Assembly (NCBI RefSeq): GCF_003086295.3
Contig: NC_092038.1
Span: forward strand, 100,285,837 to 100,349,836
Length of the DNA: 64,000 nucleotides
Direction of reading: 5' to 3'
Origin: Arachis hypogaea
Taxonomy: Eukaryota; Streptophyta; Magnoliopsida; Fabales; Fabaceae
Of this stretch, positions 32,211 through 43,775 are shown one piece after another. A model generated the notes under the pieces. It made no database searches. It saw only the letters and a list, made by a program, of their open reading frames with translations, and was not told where the DNA came from. The translations under genes were made by a program, and so were the position numbers. Numbering within the stretch: position 1 is the stretch's first letter; each line of letters begins with the position of its first letter.

Positions 32211-33216
32211 TAAATTACTAAAATAATATTTTAAAATTTATTTGATTGACAAAAATAATTTTAAAGTCCCGAACAACAAATAAGTCTTAAAAAATTTAAA
32301 ACATATAAGAAAAATAACCAAAACACATTTAATTTTTAAAAAGCGACAAATGACTTTTTTTGGTAAATAAATTATGTATATGGTTCGAATTTTTGTAAGA
32401 CATTTTGACAACTATTTAAAAGATTAAAAATGTTATTTGTACACTAAAATTATTCATTAAAATTAATTATTAATATATTTGTATATAAATATATGTATGG
32501 TTTAATTTATTTTCAATGTGTATTTATATTTCAGTATATATTTTATAATAATAACTAATTTTAGTGACTATTTTAATATACACGTAGCATAACTCTTATC
32601 AAATACGTACAAAAAATCGAAGTGAAATTTGATATCTAAACTTTGTTTTCATTTTCTTAAAAAAAATCGACTAAGAAAAATTACAAAAAAAAAATCACTT
32701 GATGATGACGTAAAATAATTAAATTATAAAGATAAAAATATTTTACTTTTTAATATTTTTAATATATAATTATTGTATCGTTTTTTAAATATTTTGAAGA
32801 CTTATTTCTCATACATATTTTTGAGATATAATTTTATCAATAATATAAATCTTCTGTATTATATTAGTAACTTTTTCTTAGATAAATATACAGATAGAAT
32901 TAATTGAAGCGCTTTACTTGTTGAACACGGAAAAATTATAAAATGATTTCATCACCGCCAAAGCCTGCCCAAAAGGGTTAGTTACGTTGTTATCTCTCAA
33001 TTAATAGCGGCAGCCAAATAATTGCATCTCTGCATGTATATGTTTGTATGTATGCCCTAATATTTAAACTCCATCCGCTTCACAGTGCCATGCAAATGGT
33101 TAACCATTATAGACAAGCAGCATTTTACTGCTTCTTCTTATCTGTTGCTCGGGTGTAATAAAATTTCCTACATAAGACTACTCATTAGTTCATCACTGAA
33201 CTGAACATACCAGTTC

Positions 33217-33256
<40 letters not shown>
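33217..33256. repeat. (TAT)n microsatellite
   Basis: About thirteen uninterrupted TAT/ATT units. Confidence 0.95.
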
Positions 33257-34680
33257 GCACAGCCATTTTTTATACAATAACTGGTTAAGTGATCACTAAT
33301 ATGTAAAACTTTTTTCTTCTTTAGAAAATTTCTTAATAAAGGTAAAATAATTATAATACTATAAGAAAGCTAGAGTAGTACGCAACTCTTCCAATCCTTC
33401 ACTTTTTTTTATTAATTTAAACTAAAAATTTGAATTTAAAATTTTTAATTAAAAATAAAAAAATTATGTCATTTGAATTATATTTCATTAGTTTAATCCT
33501 ACACTTATGTTTCATTTTCTTAAACATTTTGTTACGCGTTCACGCCATTAATATGTTATATAAAATATTTTGAATAAAAAATGGTTTAATTCAAGTATTA
33601 ATTACATCTGAATTTATCATATATAGATAAATTAATTATATAATTGATTAAATAATAAAATAATAAATATAGAAATTAAATCTAATCTTATTAAAATTTT
33701 AAATTTGAACTTACATTTAAATAATAGCAAATTTTAATATAAAAAATATTAGAAACTAATATTTTTATCAATATTAATAAATATTTTGAGTAATACTTTA
33801 TTTTTATACTATTAAAATTTAAAATTTAATTTTTAAAATTGACTAAATATTAAAAGAAATAATAAAATTTACTGGTGATTTCATCATTTACATATTCTTT
33901 TTTCTAATGCTATATATCATATATGATATCGTGGTATGAAAACTCAAATTGGGCATGAGTCACAATCAAGACTCCCAAGTCTTAACCAATAACTGTCAGT
34001 TAATTAAACAAAGAGAAAACTATTGCGATCTACATTTATTTATTCTCCCCGCTCCTCTCTCTCCTTCCTTTTTCCCCTAATATGCCAAACCTAAAAAAGA
34101 AATTTTAAATCCAGAAGCAACCCATAAACTTAGCTTCTGGTCGAGTTGGGAATGATAATTCCGTTGAGAGGTCTGACCAAGTCACACCTATCATAATATA
34201 TAATATTTTTCTCTGTAAGCAAGATATGAATCCGTCCCTACCCTAATAAGTAATAACCAGTATGTTGGGGACCGCTTTTATATAATTAATCTTCCATTTT
34301 TTTTTTCTCTCTTCCTCGCTCTCAAACTATTGAGTTGTCATGAGCTAAGAGGCCCACCCTCCTCAAAACTTTGAAGATTGATATGTGGTTGCTCCTTACA
34401 TGCCACGACGTTGTTTCCCCCGCATGCCATGTGCACTGTTACGTGCCCGTTTGGATCACTTGCTGGATACTACGAGCAACAAAACCACAAGAGAGAGTTT
34501 AACTTTCTCGTGACAGAATGGAAAAAAAAAAAATCAAACTTATAGTTAGTTAATATTAATCAATTTAAACATTTAAATTTATGATTACAAATTTAAGATA
34601 AATAAAATTATTTTAATAAATAATATTAACTAAAAAAATTAGTAATTAAACTAATCTTGTCAATAATTTATATATAAATT

Positions 34681-35156
34681 AGGGGTATCTATAGTTGGAC
34701 TAGATTTAATTAAATTTAGATTTGGTTTAAAAAGTCATGAAGTGTATTTTGAATCAATTCAAAACTAACTCAAAATAAACTGAATTGGATCGATCCGATT
34801 TAAAATGAATATATATAAATTTATAAATTTTATATACTAAAATAATAAATTTTATTTTTAAAAATTAAATTTAATAAATATTATATCATATTTATACAAA
34901 AAAATTATTTTAAAATAAAAATAATATCACTTAATAAAAAAATATTAATTAAAATATAAAAATATAATATGACATTATTAATTTTACTATTCTAAAATAT
35001 ATTTTTTGTATTAAAAATGAGTTTAGAACAAGTCGGATGACTTTTTCAAAGTATAATCTAAACCCGATTTAGAAATAACATCAAATAAAGATAATAAATT
35101 TAAATTCGATAAAATATATGTTAGATCTAAATCGAATCGGTCCTTAAACATTCCTA
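34681..35156. mobile_element. Putative Mutator-like MITE, 9-bp target duplication
   Basis: A 476-base segment bounded by ATATAAATT on both sides (34672-34680 and 35157-35165). The ends read AGGGGTATCTATAGTTGGAC and, reversed, TAGGAATGTTTAAGGACCGA, weakly similar. No coding capacity. A 9-bp duplication is typical of Mutator-like elements, but the terminal repeats are poor and AT-rich duplications can arise by chance. Confidence 0.42.
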
Positions 35157-35608
35157 ATATAAATTGAAAAAGGTGTTTGCAATAGTTACAAACTTGATTT
35201 AAAGAAGATATTGTTGGTATGTAATTCAAGTTGTCTTGTGTGAAAAAATATAGAGATTTTGAAAAGTCACCTGAAAAAATAGTAAAAGCATAATTTTTAA
35301 GGAGTAAAAACTAAAAAGTTAGACTTTTACATATTTTTCACCTCCATTATAATTTATTTTTAGTTGTTAAAAGTTAATAGTTTTTTTAACAATTTATACC
35401 CATTTACAAAGGGTGATGATATATTTTTTTTGTTTACTAAAGGATGATGATATGTACGTATATCGTTTTCTAAGTGTCTATAAAATATATATTATTAGGA
35501 TGCTACAGTGAAGTTGCCAATTTCATCTTTTTGTAAAGATGTTTTTTATTTTGTGGTTGATATTAATTTAAAAGCGTATTATTAAAAGTGTTGCTTAAAG
35601 AGAAAGTG

Positions 35609-36600
35609 TTAGTTTTGATTGTTAACTTGGCTCTGATACCAATTTTTCAATTTCGACTTTTCTTTTAATTCTTTTTTCGAAATTTCTACTATCTCTTCAT
35701 ATTTTGCTTCGAATAAATTTATAATTTGTATAGATTCAATTAGTGGTGCTTTATTTAAAGGATTTTTATAAAAATAATTTGCAACTTCATAATCTAGAGT
35801 ATTAACCATTTCTGTAATTTTTCTTGTATTTGTTAAATGATTATTTATTACTAGTTCTTGATGTATTTATAATTTTCTGATTTCATATTTATAGTTTTTT
35901 AACTCTATTCTAATTTCTATCATAATTATAATATTCTTTTTTACATAGATTATTATAAAATCTTTTATCTGTTTATAATTTCTTAAATCCTCAAAAACTT
36001 CTTTTATTTCTACACTTTCTCTTATTTCTAATTATCTTTCTAGTTTTTCAATTTGATTCTCCATTTTTTTCTTTCAACAATTTTAATTCTTTTAAATCGT
36101 AATATGATTTTTCAAGCATTTATAAATTTCCTAGATTTAATTTTAACTTGTTTATATTTATTCTTATTTCTATCATTTTTATTATAAGGTCATCAATTGC
36201 GATCGGAAGATTATTTAATTCTCTTTTATACTCCTCTATTTTATTTTTTAATTTTTTCGCTCTTTTTCTTTTTATTTTATTTTCTGGTTTTTCAATCTTT
36301 TTATGCCTCATAAATTAGGTAATCTTGTTATAATTCCTAAAATAGTTTTGTTTATCATTATTTATTTTAGAATTTCTGCAAACTCTATCATTGATTCATC
36401 ACTATTTTTCAGAGATTCTATGAATTTTTCTAGCTCTTCAACTTCTCTTTTTAACCTGTTCTAGATTATTTTTAGAGCTTTAAATGCTCTTTGATTTATT
36501 TCAGAAAACTGCAAATAATTCAAACGATTCTCTCTTTCAAAGAGCTCTTGTTTCTTATCTTGATAAGTTACATATATTTCTTCCTTATTTATTGTCATAA
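35609..36600 (-). pseudogene. Pararetroviral coiled-coil ORF region spanning the primer site
   Basis: Broken minus-strand frames rich in K, E, I and N (for example 36120-36311 and 35609-35809) suggest one lysine/glutamate-rich coiled-coil protein with several stops and frameshifts. Its position after the movement protein and across the tRNA-Met primer site recalls the small ORF overlapping the primer site in soymoviruses. The match is positional only; no domain is recognised. Confidence 0.45.
35629..35641 (-). promoter_or_regulatory. Pararetroviral primer-binding site, tRNA-iMet
   Basis: TGGTATCAGAGCC on the minus strand is complementary to the 3' end of initiator tRNA-Met, the primer used by plant pararetroviruses. 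Viral-like sequence ends within about 30 bases of it, so the integrated copy seems to start at the minus-strand discontinuity. Confidence 0.78.
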
Positions 36601-36750
36601 TTTAGTATTTAGGATTTCATTTAATTTTTCGACCTTTTTTGTTAATTCTTTTATTTCAGAGTTTTCTTCTTTAATTTTTAATTTAGATAAACTTAAAGGA
36701 CTATTGATTTTAAATTCTCTTATTTGAAAATTTGATGAAACCGATCTTTT

Positions 36751-37511
36751 TTATGGTTTTTTTAACAATAGAACTGGGTTTTCAATAGCTTTGTATTTTG
36801 GTATTTCTGTTTTTACAATTTTCTGAAATAATTCATCAACATAAATTCTTTCTCTATTTTTAAATATTATACTATGATGGCTATTTGTTAAAGCATAATT
36901 TATTGCATATGTAATTGAAAATGGTTCATCATCTTGTTCCATTAAACTTTTTCTATGAAATTTATAAGCTAAACTTATAGATCTACCAAGATTTTCAGTT
37001 GATAAAGATATAGCATATCCAAGATGGGCATTAAATTTAACATTTACGTTTGCCAAATTTCCATGAACAATTCCAATTATTTGATCTATTGGGTCATGAG
37101 TAATTCTTTTGTCACAGATTGCTAAACTTATTGGTGAATTAATTCCTTTCATATATGTAGATTTGATTAAAACTTGTATGGTACTAATATGAATCCATCC
37201 AATTTTAGATCTTTTCTGTTGATCCTTAATTTTTTTAATCTGTTTACTTAATTCTTCATCATTTATCAAAGCTATTTCAAGTTCTCCATTAGCAGATTTT
37301 ATTTTTACAGGGGCCTCAAGTTGAATTTTTCCATAATATATTATATTTTTTCTATTAAAAACTTCTTTTAAAAGACTTTGTTTATTAAAATTTTCATTTG
37401 ATTTGCGATTTAGTTCTGTTTTTAGAACAGCCTATTTTTATTATCTAATAAAGCAGTTAATCTATAATAATCAGATTCTTCCGTTAATTCTAAGCTTTCT
37501 AAATAATTCAT
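36751..37511 (-). pseudogene. Pararetroviral movement protein (30K superfamily), broken
   Basis: The longest open part (36751-37269, 172 codons) has IGWIHISTIQVLIKSTYMKG, then a HGNLANVNVKF segment and GYAISLSTENLGRSISLAYK, matching the core of caulimovirid movement proteins that modify plasmodesmata for cell-to-cell spread. The probable N-terminus (MNYLESLELTEESDYY) is at 37511, and frameshifts or stops at about 37270-37430 separate it from the core. It lies downstream of the 35S-like promoter. Nonfunctional as it stands. Confidence 0.75.
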
Positions 37512-37775
37512 AACTAAGAGATTAGGACAAAGACGTACCTTTCTGGAGAAAAACTTCCTTTATTTAGTATATTTTACATAAGGTGTTTTTATCTCCAAAG
37601 GGGATATTGTAGATATTAACTCCAGAGGAGAGTTTAAAACTATTTTTTCCTAAGGAAATTCTTTTGTCAGACTACAGAATTGCCTCGGCAGCTTCCTCCT
37701 TGCTCTCCTAGCATATGAGTACTCTTAGCCTTCTGCTTTCTGTTTTTTTATGCCTTCTACAATTGCCTAAGCAAT

Positions 37776-37906
37776 TTATTTATAATGGTTGGATCTGATG
37801 GACAATTCCCATCCTTACCCTTCTTATGACGTCATTGCTTACGTCATTGTTTATTATCTTGCACCAGCTACATTGTTGGTACTCTATAACCTAAGCGCTT
37901 ACGTCA
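37776..37906 (-). promoter_or_regulatory. 35S-like pararetroviral promoter with as-1-type TGACG motifs and TATA box
   Basis: On the minus strand a TGACGTAAG motif (37898-37906) is followed by a tandem pair of TGACG sites (37827-37846) and then TATAAATAA (37776-37784), about 43 bases downstream. The pair resembles the as-1 element bound by TGA-type bZIP factors in the CaMV 35S promoter, which sits at a similar distance from its TATA box. The location between the TAV and MP genes fits the large intergenic region. Activity in the genome is unknown. Confidence 0.7.
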
Positions 37907-39255
37907 TTATGCAATAATATTGAGGGATGCTTCAGATGCACTGTCCTCTTCTTTTATCATGTGGGTGGATGTACTGTCCTCTTCCTTTATCATGTGGGTG
38001 GATTCCATTTCATTATTGCTTTCTTCAGATATTTTCGAGGCACATAGCTGGCACTTGTGGTCTTCTCTGTTTTTTATCAAATAGCAGATATTTCTTTTTA
38101 TCCCTTCAAGAAGCTTTTCTAAGAGTCCGGATAAATTGTAGAATACAGATTCAAATTTCACCAAGAGTCTCATCTCTCTTTCTTTAATTTCATTTCTTTT
38201 ACTAGACACAAGCAGAGTATTTATGCTTTTATAATTAATTCTTGTGTGAGATTCCCTTATTATTTTTTGAGTTCTTTCAAAGACCCTTGCTAACGTGCTG
38301 GCTAGTCTTCCTTCATGATTGTAGATTGTTAAATCTTGAATTTGATCAATTGGTTGAAAGTTTCCTAGGAAGACGGACATGAATATTACTTGGTGTGCTG
38401 GAACTAAGCATTCTTCTTCTTCACTAAAAATAGATTGACTATTTGTAAACTTTAGGGATATATCCCTTGGATTTACATTGTCAATCATATTTTTAAATCT
38501 CTTTACTGCATCAACGAATCCTGCAGAAAACTCACTAATAATTTTTAGATCATTAAAAATTAAATTGTATCAATTAATTCATACTGAAAAAACTGATAAG
38601 TGTCAGATGGGAAAGCCTCTGAAAAAATAACCAGCTTTGTTAGCTGTTCTTTGGCAATAGGATAGTATCCCAAACTTGTCCTTTTTTCTTCAGTCCAATT
38701 CAGGACTATATTAAGGGTTTCTTTGAGATTTGATCTACAGACCCTTTTCTTTTCCTTGATTTCAACCCTTGTAGGAATGTTTCTCATTATTCCTGTTCTT
38801 TGGACTTGAATTGGAGCTTTATCTGCTCTTTTTAGGGTTTGCTCTGGATGAAGAGCTTCATATTCCCTGAAGGATTCCTTTGCCTCTTCTAGTGTTAAAA
38901 ATCCTCCTTTATGAACTATCTTTGATTGATGTGTGAATGGTGCTGCTTTTTCCCAGGCATCATATATTCCTTTCATGGGGCCATTATAAATTACATAATA
39001 TTTTTTATCTTGTGTGAATTTTTTAATAATTTCAACAATTATTTTATTTTCTGAAATTTTTTCTTCACCTGGTTTGTCCACCATGCTTAGCTGGCTGAAC
39101 TCTGATGGTTTTACTTGTTGTGTTGATTTCATTGTTTCAATGGCTTTCTTGAGGGATTGGATCTGTGCCCTTATTTGCAGACAATGCTTACATTCTTCGA
39201 GTTCTTGCTGATATTTTTGAATTTCTTGATTTAATGCATTGTAAACGAACTCCAT
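37907..39255 (-). pseudogene. Pararetroviral inclusion-body/translation transactivator-like gene, frameshifted
   Basis: Two frames, 38560-39255 (231 codons) and 37907-38488 (193 codons), form one gene split by a frameshift or short lesion near 38490-38560. The first starts with a coiled coil, then has KKYYVIYNGPMKGIYDAWEK with GGFLTLEEAKESFREYE, a ribonuclease H1 N-terminal-like fold found in caulimovirus P6 and used for nucleic-acid binding. The second part is the C-terminal region, ending with a duplicated HMIKEEDS stretch. P6 proteins permit reinitiation on polycistronic RNA and form inclusion bodies. This copy is broken. Confidence 0.7.
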
Positions 39256-40428
39256 TCTGTTGTCAATGTATCTGCAATAATATTTTTGTCACCCTTAATA
39301 TATTCAATTTTTATTGGATATTGTAACAAAAATAATTGTCATCTTACCAATCGCCCATGATTATAATCAACTTTTAAATTGTATCGAATGAAACCTGTTA
39401 AGTAACTTGAATCTGTCCTTAATGTAAATTCTTTGGGTAGTAAATTAATTTTTTATTTTTTAAGAGATTTAATTGCTGCTAGAGTTTCTTTTTTATGAGT
39501 AGTATATCTCTGTTCCGTTGGAGTAAAAGTCCCTAAAATATACCTGCAAAGTAATTCTTTTGGGGAATATTTAGAATCTAGTGATTCTTTTTCTTGTTCC
39601 AAACTTTTTATAGCTTTCTTGGCTTTTAGACATCCTGACTAGGTTATGTCTGAAGCATCTGTTTCTACTATTAAGTAGTCGTTTTCTACTGGAATATAAA
39701 GTTTCCGAAGCTTTTCACATAATTTTTTGATTCTTTGAATTTGCATACTATCTTTTTCTTCCTATTTCCATTCTTTTTTAGTACTTATTTTTGGAAATAA
39801 GTTTTTAGTGTATTCTGTTATATTCTTTAAAAATCCTTAATCAGAAATATAATTTATACACCCTAAAAATCTTTGTAATTGTTTTCTATCTTCTATTTTA
39901 TTAGGAAATAAATTTACCTTTTCTAAAATATTTGGTTGAAGTTTTAGCTTTCCTTGAGTGGATAAAATTAACCCAAGAAACTCTATTTCTTGTCTTGCTA
40001 TTTTTACTTTCTTTTTGCTAAGAACTAATCCTTTTTCTTTACATCTTTCTAAAACTATTAATAATTTTTGAAGATGATCTTCTTTATCCTGTTTTGTAAA
40101 AATTAATATATCATCAATGTAAACTAGAATAAATTCATTTAACTCTTTTAGATTTTCTTCCATAAATCTTTGATAGATACCTGGGCTTGTTTTAATCCGA
40201 ATGGTAAAACATTCCATTCATAGAGCAACACACTTGTTGATTCTTTTGTTGGACAAGTAAAAGCAGTTAATTTCTTTGTTTCTTCGTCTAAACGAAGTTG
40301 CCAATATCCTGATTTTGCATCAAGAGATGAAAACCAAGTTGCTCCTTTGATTTTTTCTAAAATAGAATCTTTTCTTGGAAGTTTATGAGCATCACCAACA
40401 GTTGCTTCATTCATTTTCTTATAATTAA

Positions 40429-40810
40429 GGGCTTGTTTGGGTGAGCTTTTAAGAAAAGATCTCTTTTCGAGTTATCTTTTTTTAAAAGATCTTATAGAGA
40501 AGTAAAAGTAATTTTATGTTTGGATATCTCATGTAAAAAGGTCTTTTTATCTATCAATTATGTTTGGGTATAACAATATAAAAGTACTTTTTTATTTATT
40601 TATTACATGAAAAACATCTTTTTTTAAGGAAAAAAGATCTTTTAAAAAAAGATGTAAATTACAGCTTCTCAAAAAAGATCTTTTTTTGATTTTACTAGTG
40701 CTTTTACTTTTACTACTAGAAATTTACCAAACACGTTAAAAAATTAAAAAAGATATTTTTTATTGAAAAAAGATATTTTTTTAACAAAATAATGGCGCCC
40801 AAACATGCAC
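40429..40810. mobile_element. Tourist-type MITE, copy 1 of a head-to-tail dimer
   Basis: 382 bases with ends GGGCTTGTTTGGGTGAGC and, reversed, GTGCATGTTTGGGCGCC, bounded by TAA at 40426-40428 and 40811-40813. The TAA/TTA target and GGGC-TGTTTGG ends are typical of PIF/Harbinger-derived Tourist MITEs. It lies inside the pararetroviral RT, so it arrived after the virus. Confidence 0.82.
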
Positions 40811-40813
40811 TAA

Positions 40814-41196
40814 GGGCTTGTTTGGGTGAGCTTCTAAAAAAAGATCTTTTTCGAGTTATCTTTTTTTAAAAGATCTTATAGAGAAGTAAAAGTAATTTTA
40901 TGTTTGGATATCTCATGTAAAAAGGTCTTTTTATCTATCAATTATATTTGGGTATAACAATATAAAAGTACTTTTTTGTTTATTTATTACATGAAAAACA
41001 TCTTTTTTTTAAGGAAAAAAGATCTTTTAAAAAAAGATGTAAATTACAGCTTCTCAAAAAAGATCTTTTTTTGATTTTACTAGTGCTTTTACTTTTACTA
41101 CTAGAAATTTGCCAAACACGTTAAAAAATAAAAAAAGATCTTTTTTCATTGAAAAAAGATCTTTTTTTAACAAAATAATGGCGCCCAAACATGCAC
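40814..41196. mobile_element. Tourist-type MITE, copy 2 of the dimer
   Basis: 383 bases, nearly identical to copy 1 and in the same orientation, bounded by TAA at 40811-40813 (shared with copy 1) and 41197-41199. The close similarity implies recent insertion or tandem duplication. Confidence 0.82.
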
Positions 41197-41958
41197 TAAT
41201 TACCATTCTTCGTTTTTCTCTTTTAATTTTATTATTGTTTTCGATATAAAAGGCTGGAGCCGCATGATGACTTTTGCTTAATCTTATAATTCCTTTTTTC
41301 CAAAAGATCTTTACATTCTAATGAGAACTCTTCTCTATCTCTTGCGGAATAAGAAATTTTATTTGGAATATTTATTTCTTTTGTAGGATCTTTTAATTTA
41401 ATGCTTACTAATTTTTTATTTGTATTTTTAATATCTAAAAGATTTTCAGCGTAAGTTTCATCCAAAAGTTCTTCTATTTTTATTTTAAGATTATTTTTTG
41501 GGATATTTATCTGAAAATATAAATTTAAATAACATGTTTTTAATATAGAAAATATTTTAAATTTTAAAATCTTATCTATGGTAGTAGTTGGTATCTTTAT
41601 ACGTTTTGATTTTTGATTTATTAAATAATCGTATGGAGCTTTTAAAACTATATATGTTAATTCTTGAATGAATGGATGATATAGCTTTAAGAAGTTATTT
41701 TCTATGATAAAATCCATCCCATAATCTAACATATATATGGATGGAACAATAAACCTATACTTTTGAATAAATATTTCAGCTATTTCTGCTTTTTAGTCAA
41801 TTTTATGTATTGATTTGTCAGCTATTCTAACTCTTAATAGTTTCTTTAATTTTTTCCAATCAAGTTTTATATTTGTACTAGCAAAGCATTGTGTTGCTCC
41901 AGTATCTATGAAAGTATTTATAAACTTTTCTGTTATTTTTATAGTAATAAATGTGGTA

Positions 41959-42240
41959 TTATTGCTTAGTCTCCGAGTCTGTTTCTGAGACATATTCAAA
42001 AATATAGTCTAAGTTATCATCTGATTCTTCTAATGGTTCCATGAAACAATACTTAGCAATTTCTAATTGTTTGGTAAGATCTTTTTTATCCTTCTTTTTT
42101 GGACATTCATTTGCATAGTATCCTTCTTCTTGGCAATACCAACACTTATAATTTTCTTTTTTATCTGGGCAATAGTCATTTTTTTGTTTTTTGTTTTTAT
42201 TGTTACTTCTTTTTTCTAAAATACCTCTTTTTTTCTCCAA
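41959..42240 (-). pseudogene. Pararetroviral coat protein, basic and zinc-knuckle C-terminal part
   Basis: A lysine-rich stretch is followed by CWYCQEEGYYANEC and an acidic tail. The spacing matches the C-X2-C-X4-H-X4-C knuckle of caulimovirid coat proteins, but the histidine position holds tyrosine. The frame differs from that of the coat body (42312-43313), so a frameshift separates them. It overlaps the start of the polymerase gene by about 40 bases, as in related viruses. Confidence 0.75.
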
Positions 42241-42311
42241 TTTGGATAGTATTTTCTTTTTTTAAATTGATATTTTCTTTTTCTTTGAAAATTTTTATTA
42301 AGACCATATTT

Positions 42312-43313
42312 TTAAGGTATTTCTTCATTATCCTGACAGCAAATTCTAATTATATTTTCAAATCTTTTTTGAGTTGCTTCTTGCATACAACGTTCTTTTA
42401 TTTCCTTTCTTATTGCAGAGGTTGCTCCTCCAAAATTATTTTCAATTATTCCTCTATTTACTTCTCTTATAAATCTTCCCATTATAAATTCATTAGCAGG
42501 GTATGGAAGTTTTGTTATATACATACTAAGATAATGGTTTTTATCTTCTTCTTTTAGTTTATAATAATGTATTCTATATTCACATATGTAAGATTCCACA
42601 TTACATAAATCATATATTTGAATATTAGCTAAATGTTTTTTCGCTTTTTGATATTCTTTATTATAGACTTCTTGTCTATGATCTATAATATTTTTTCCAA
42701 AAAATTCTTTATATAGAATCATCATTATATGTAATATCTTATCGTAAACTGTTGTTTTTGTTGCTAATTCTTCTATTATTTGGTTTTCTATTAATGTCAT
42801 ATAATCTCTTACAGTTCCTTTAGTATGAAACACTATATAATTCCAGATATCTCCTCCAGACAATTCACTAAGTTTTGGATTAGTAAAGGCTTCTAATAAG
42901 AAGGAATTCAACCAGTTCTCGAAAATTTCTTTTTCATTCTTTTTACAGTCTAAATCGAGCATTCTTTCTCCTTCCATTTCCTGAATTTTAGGAACGTACT
43001 TTGATGGTATTTTTGTATACTTTGAATTTTTATTTATAAATCCCTTTTTAAAAGCATAATTTTCAAAACCTATTTCCCATTTAAATTGAGATTGATTATC
43101 CTTAGATGTTCCAGCTTCATTTTTTACTTGTATTGGAATTGCTGGTTCTTCATCACTTGAATAATCTAGGATGTGTTCTTCATTTTCTATATTTTTAGAA
43201 TTTACTAATTCTTCTTCTATTTGAAATTCTTGTTCCATAATATTATTTTCTTGAGCCATTTTTAATTGTTTAAAAAGTATTGTAACTTCTTCTAAGTTTT
43301 CTTCATTATTCAT
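42312..43313 (-). pseudogene. Pararetroviral coat protein body
   Basis: 333 codons. An acidic N-terminal part (residues 1-80, with YSSDEEPAIPIQ) is followed by the capsid domain, recognisable from IWNYIVFHTKGTVRDYMTLI and ITKLPYPANEFIMGRF, similar to caulimovirus and soymovirus coat proteins and distantly to retrotransposon gag. The frame ends before the zinc knuckle, which is in another frame downstream. The start overlaps the stop of the upstream ORF by four bases (ATGA-type junction), as expected for a polycistronic viral RNA. Confidence 0.78.
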
Positions 43314-43775
43314 AATTTCAATGGTGGTTTTACTTTTAGTTTTGTTATGTTGGCTATATTTTGAATTTTTCCTTCTTTGAGATTCTCTTTCTGAAAATAT
43401 TTATTTAATATTTGTTTAATTTCGTTTATATTAGGTTCCTCTTTTTCCTTATTTCTTTGAAAATTTATGGATACTAATATTTCTTCAAGCATATTTACTA
43501 TAGAATTTAATTGTAGGTTAAACGTGTGATAGAGATGTGGGGAATCATTTCCATGGTAGCATTTTTTAGAAATTCCATGTGAAATATAAGTTTTTTCAGG
43601 TTTTTGAAGTCTTTCAATAAAACTTATAGTAAAATAAGGATTTTGTATTGATTTTAAGAATTCGGTATCATTACAATTAACATTAGTTAAAATCATTAGT
43701 TTTTGATCTATTAATTTTGATAATTTAATTATTTCTTCTCTTAAATCTTCTAATTTACTTTTTTTTTATTAGGTG
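43310..43775 (-). pseudogene. Pararetroviral small ORF upstream of the coat protein, 5' truncated
   Basis: A 128-codon frame from ATG 43696. The same frame continues upstream without a stop to about 43770 (KLEDLREEIIKLSKLI, a coiled coil), so the original start is probably lost at the junction. In soymoviruses and caulimoviruses small ORFs, including the virion-associated protein, sit here. The lysine-rich C-terminus ending KLKVKPPLKL and its position suggest that role, but this is positional inference. Confidence 0.5.

Larger units (their letters stand above)
32093..34680. other. AT-rich intergenic region, no gene seen
   Basis: About 2.6 kb right of the CACTA terminus. It holds two microsatellites (separate entries) and a less AT-rich section at about 33920-34520 containing CT-rich runs (34043-34075, 34300-34325) that could be a promoter or decayed repeat. 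No convincing coding segment on either strand. Confidence 0.5.
39266..41999 (-). pseudogene. Pararetroviral polymerase (protease-RT-RNase H), interrupted
   Basis: Aspartic protease at 41793-41999 (FIDTGATQCFA), overlapping the end of the coat gene. A linker frame runs 41232-41732. The RT is in two frames at 40148-40414 and 39837-40217, with SLDAKSGYWQ and the catalytic YIDD. RNase H-like fragments follow at about 39830-39270 (VETDASDI, then an in-frame stop, and THKKETLAAI). Two Tourist-type MITEs (40429-41196) interrupt the gene just before the RT core. Frameshifts and stops are present in every part. In the virus this enzyme copies pregenomic RNA into DNA. It is inactive here. Confidence 0.85.
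35600..43775 (-). mobile_element. Endogenous pararetrovirus (Caulimoviridae, soymovirus/caulimovirus-like), defective
   Basis: Minus-strand order from the right: a small ORF, coat protein with zinc knuckle, protease-RT-RNase H, inclusion-body/translation transactivator-like ORF, 35S-like promoter, movement protein, coiled-coil region, tRNA-Met primer site. This is a circular Caulimoviridae genome opened near the primer site. Separate MP, CP, Pol and TAV genes fit the caulimovirus/soymovirus group rather than single-polyprotein genera. Without the MITE insertions it is about 7.4 kb, close to a full genome. Every large gene has frameshifts or stops, so it is an old, defective copy. No LTRs are expected and none are seen. 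The host junctions (about 35600 and 43775) are approximate. Confidence 0.85.

Noticed and set aside
35609..36311. Bacterial- or organelle-like coiled-coil genes in the AT-rich 35.6-36.6 kb region
   Set aside because: Composition, strand and adjacency to the movement protein and tRNA-Met primer site fit decayed pararetroviral sequence better.
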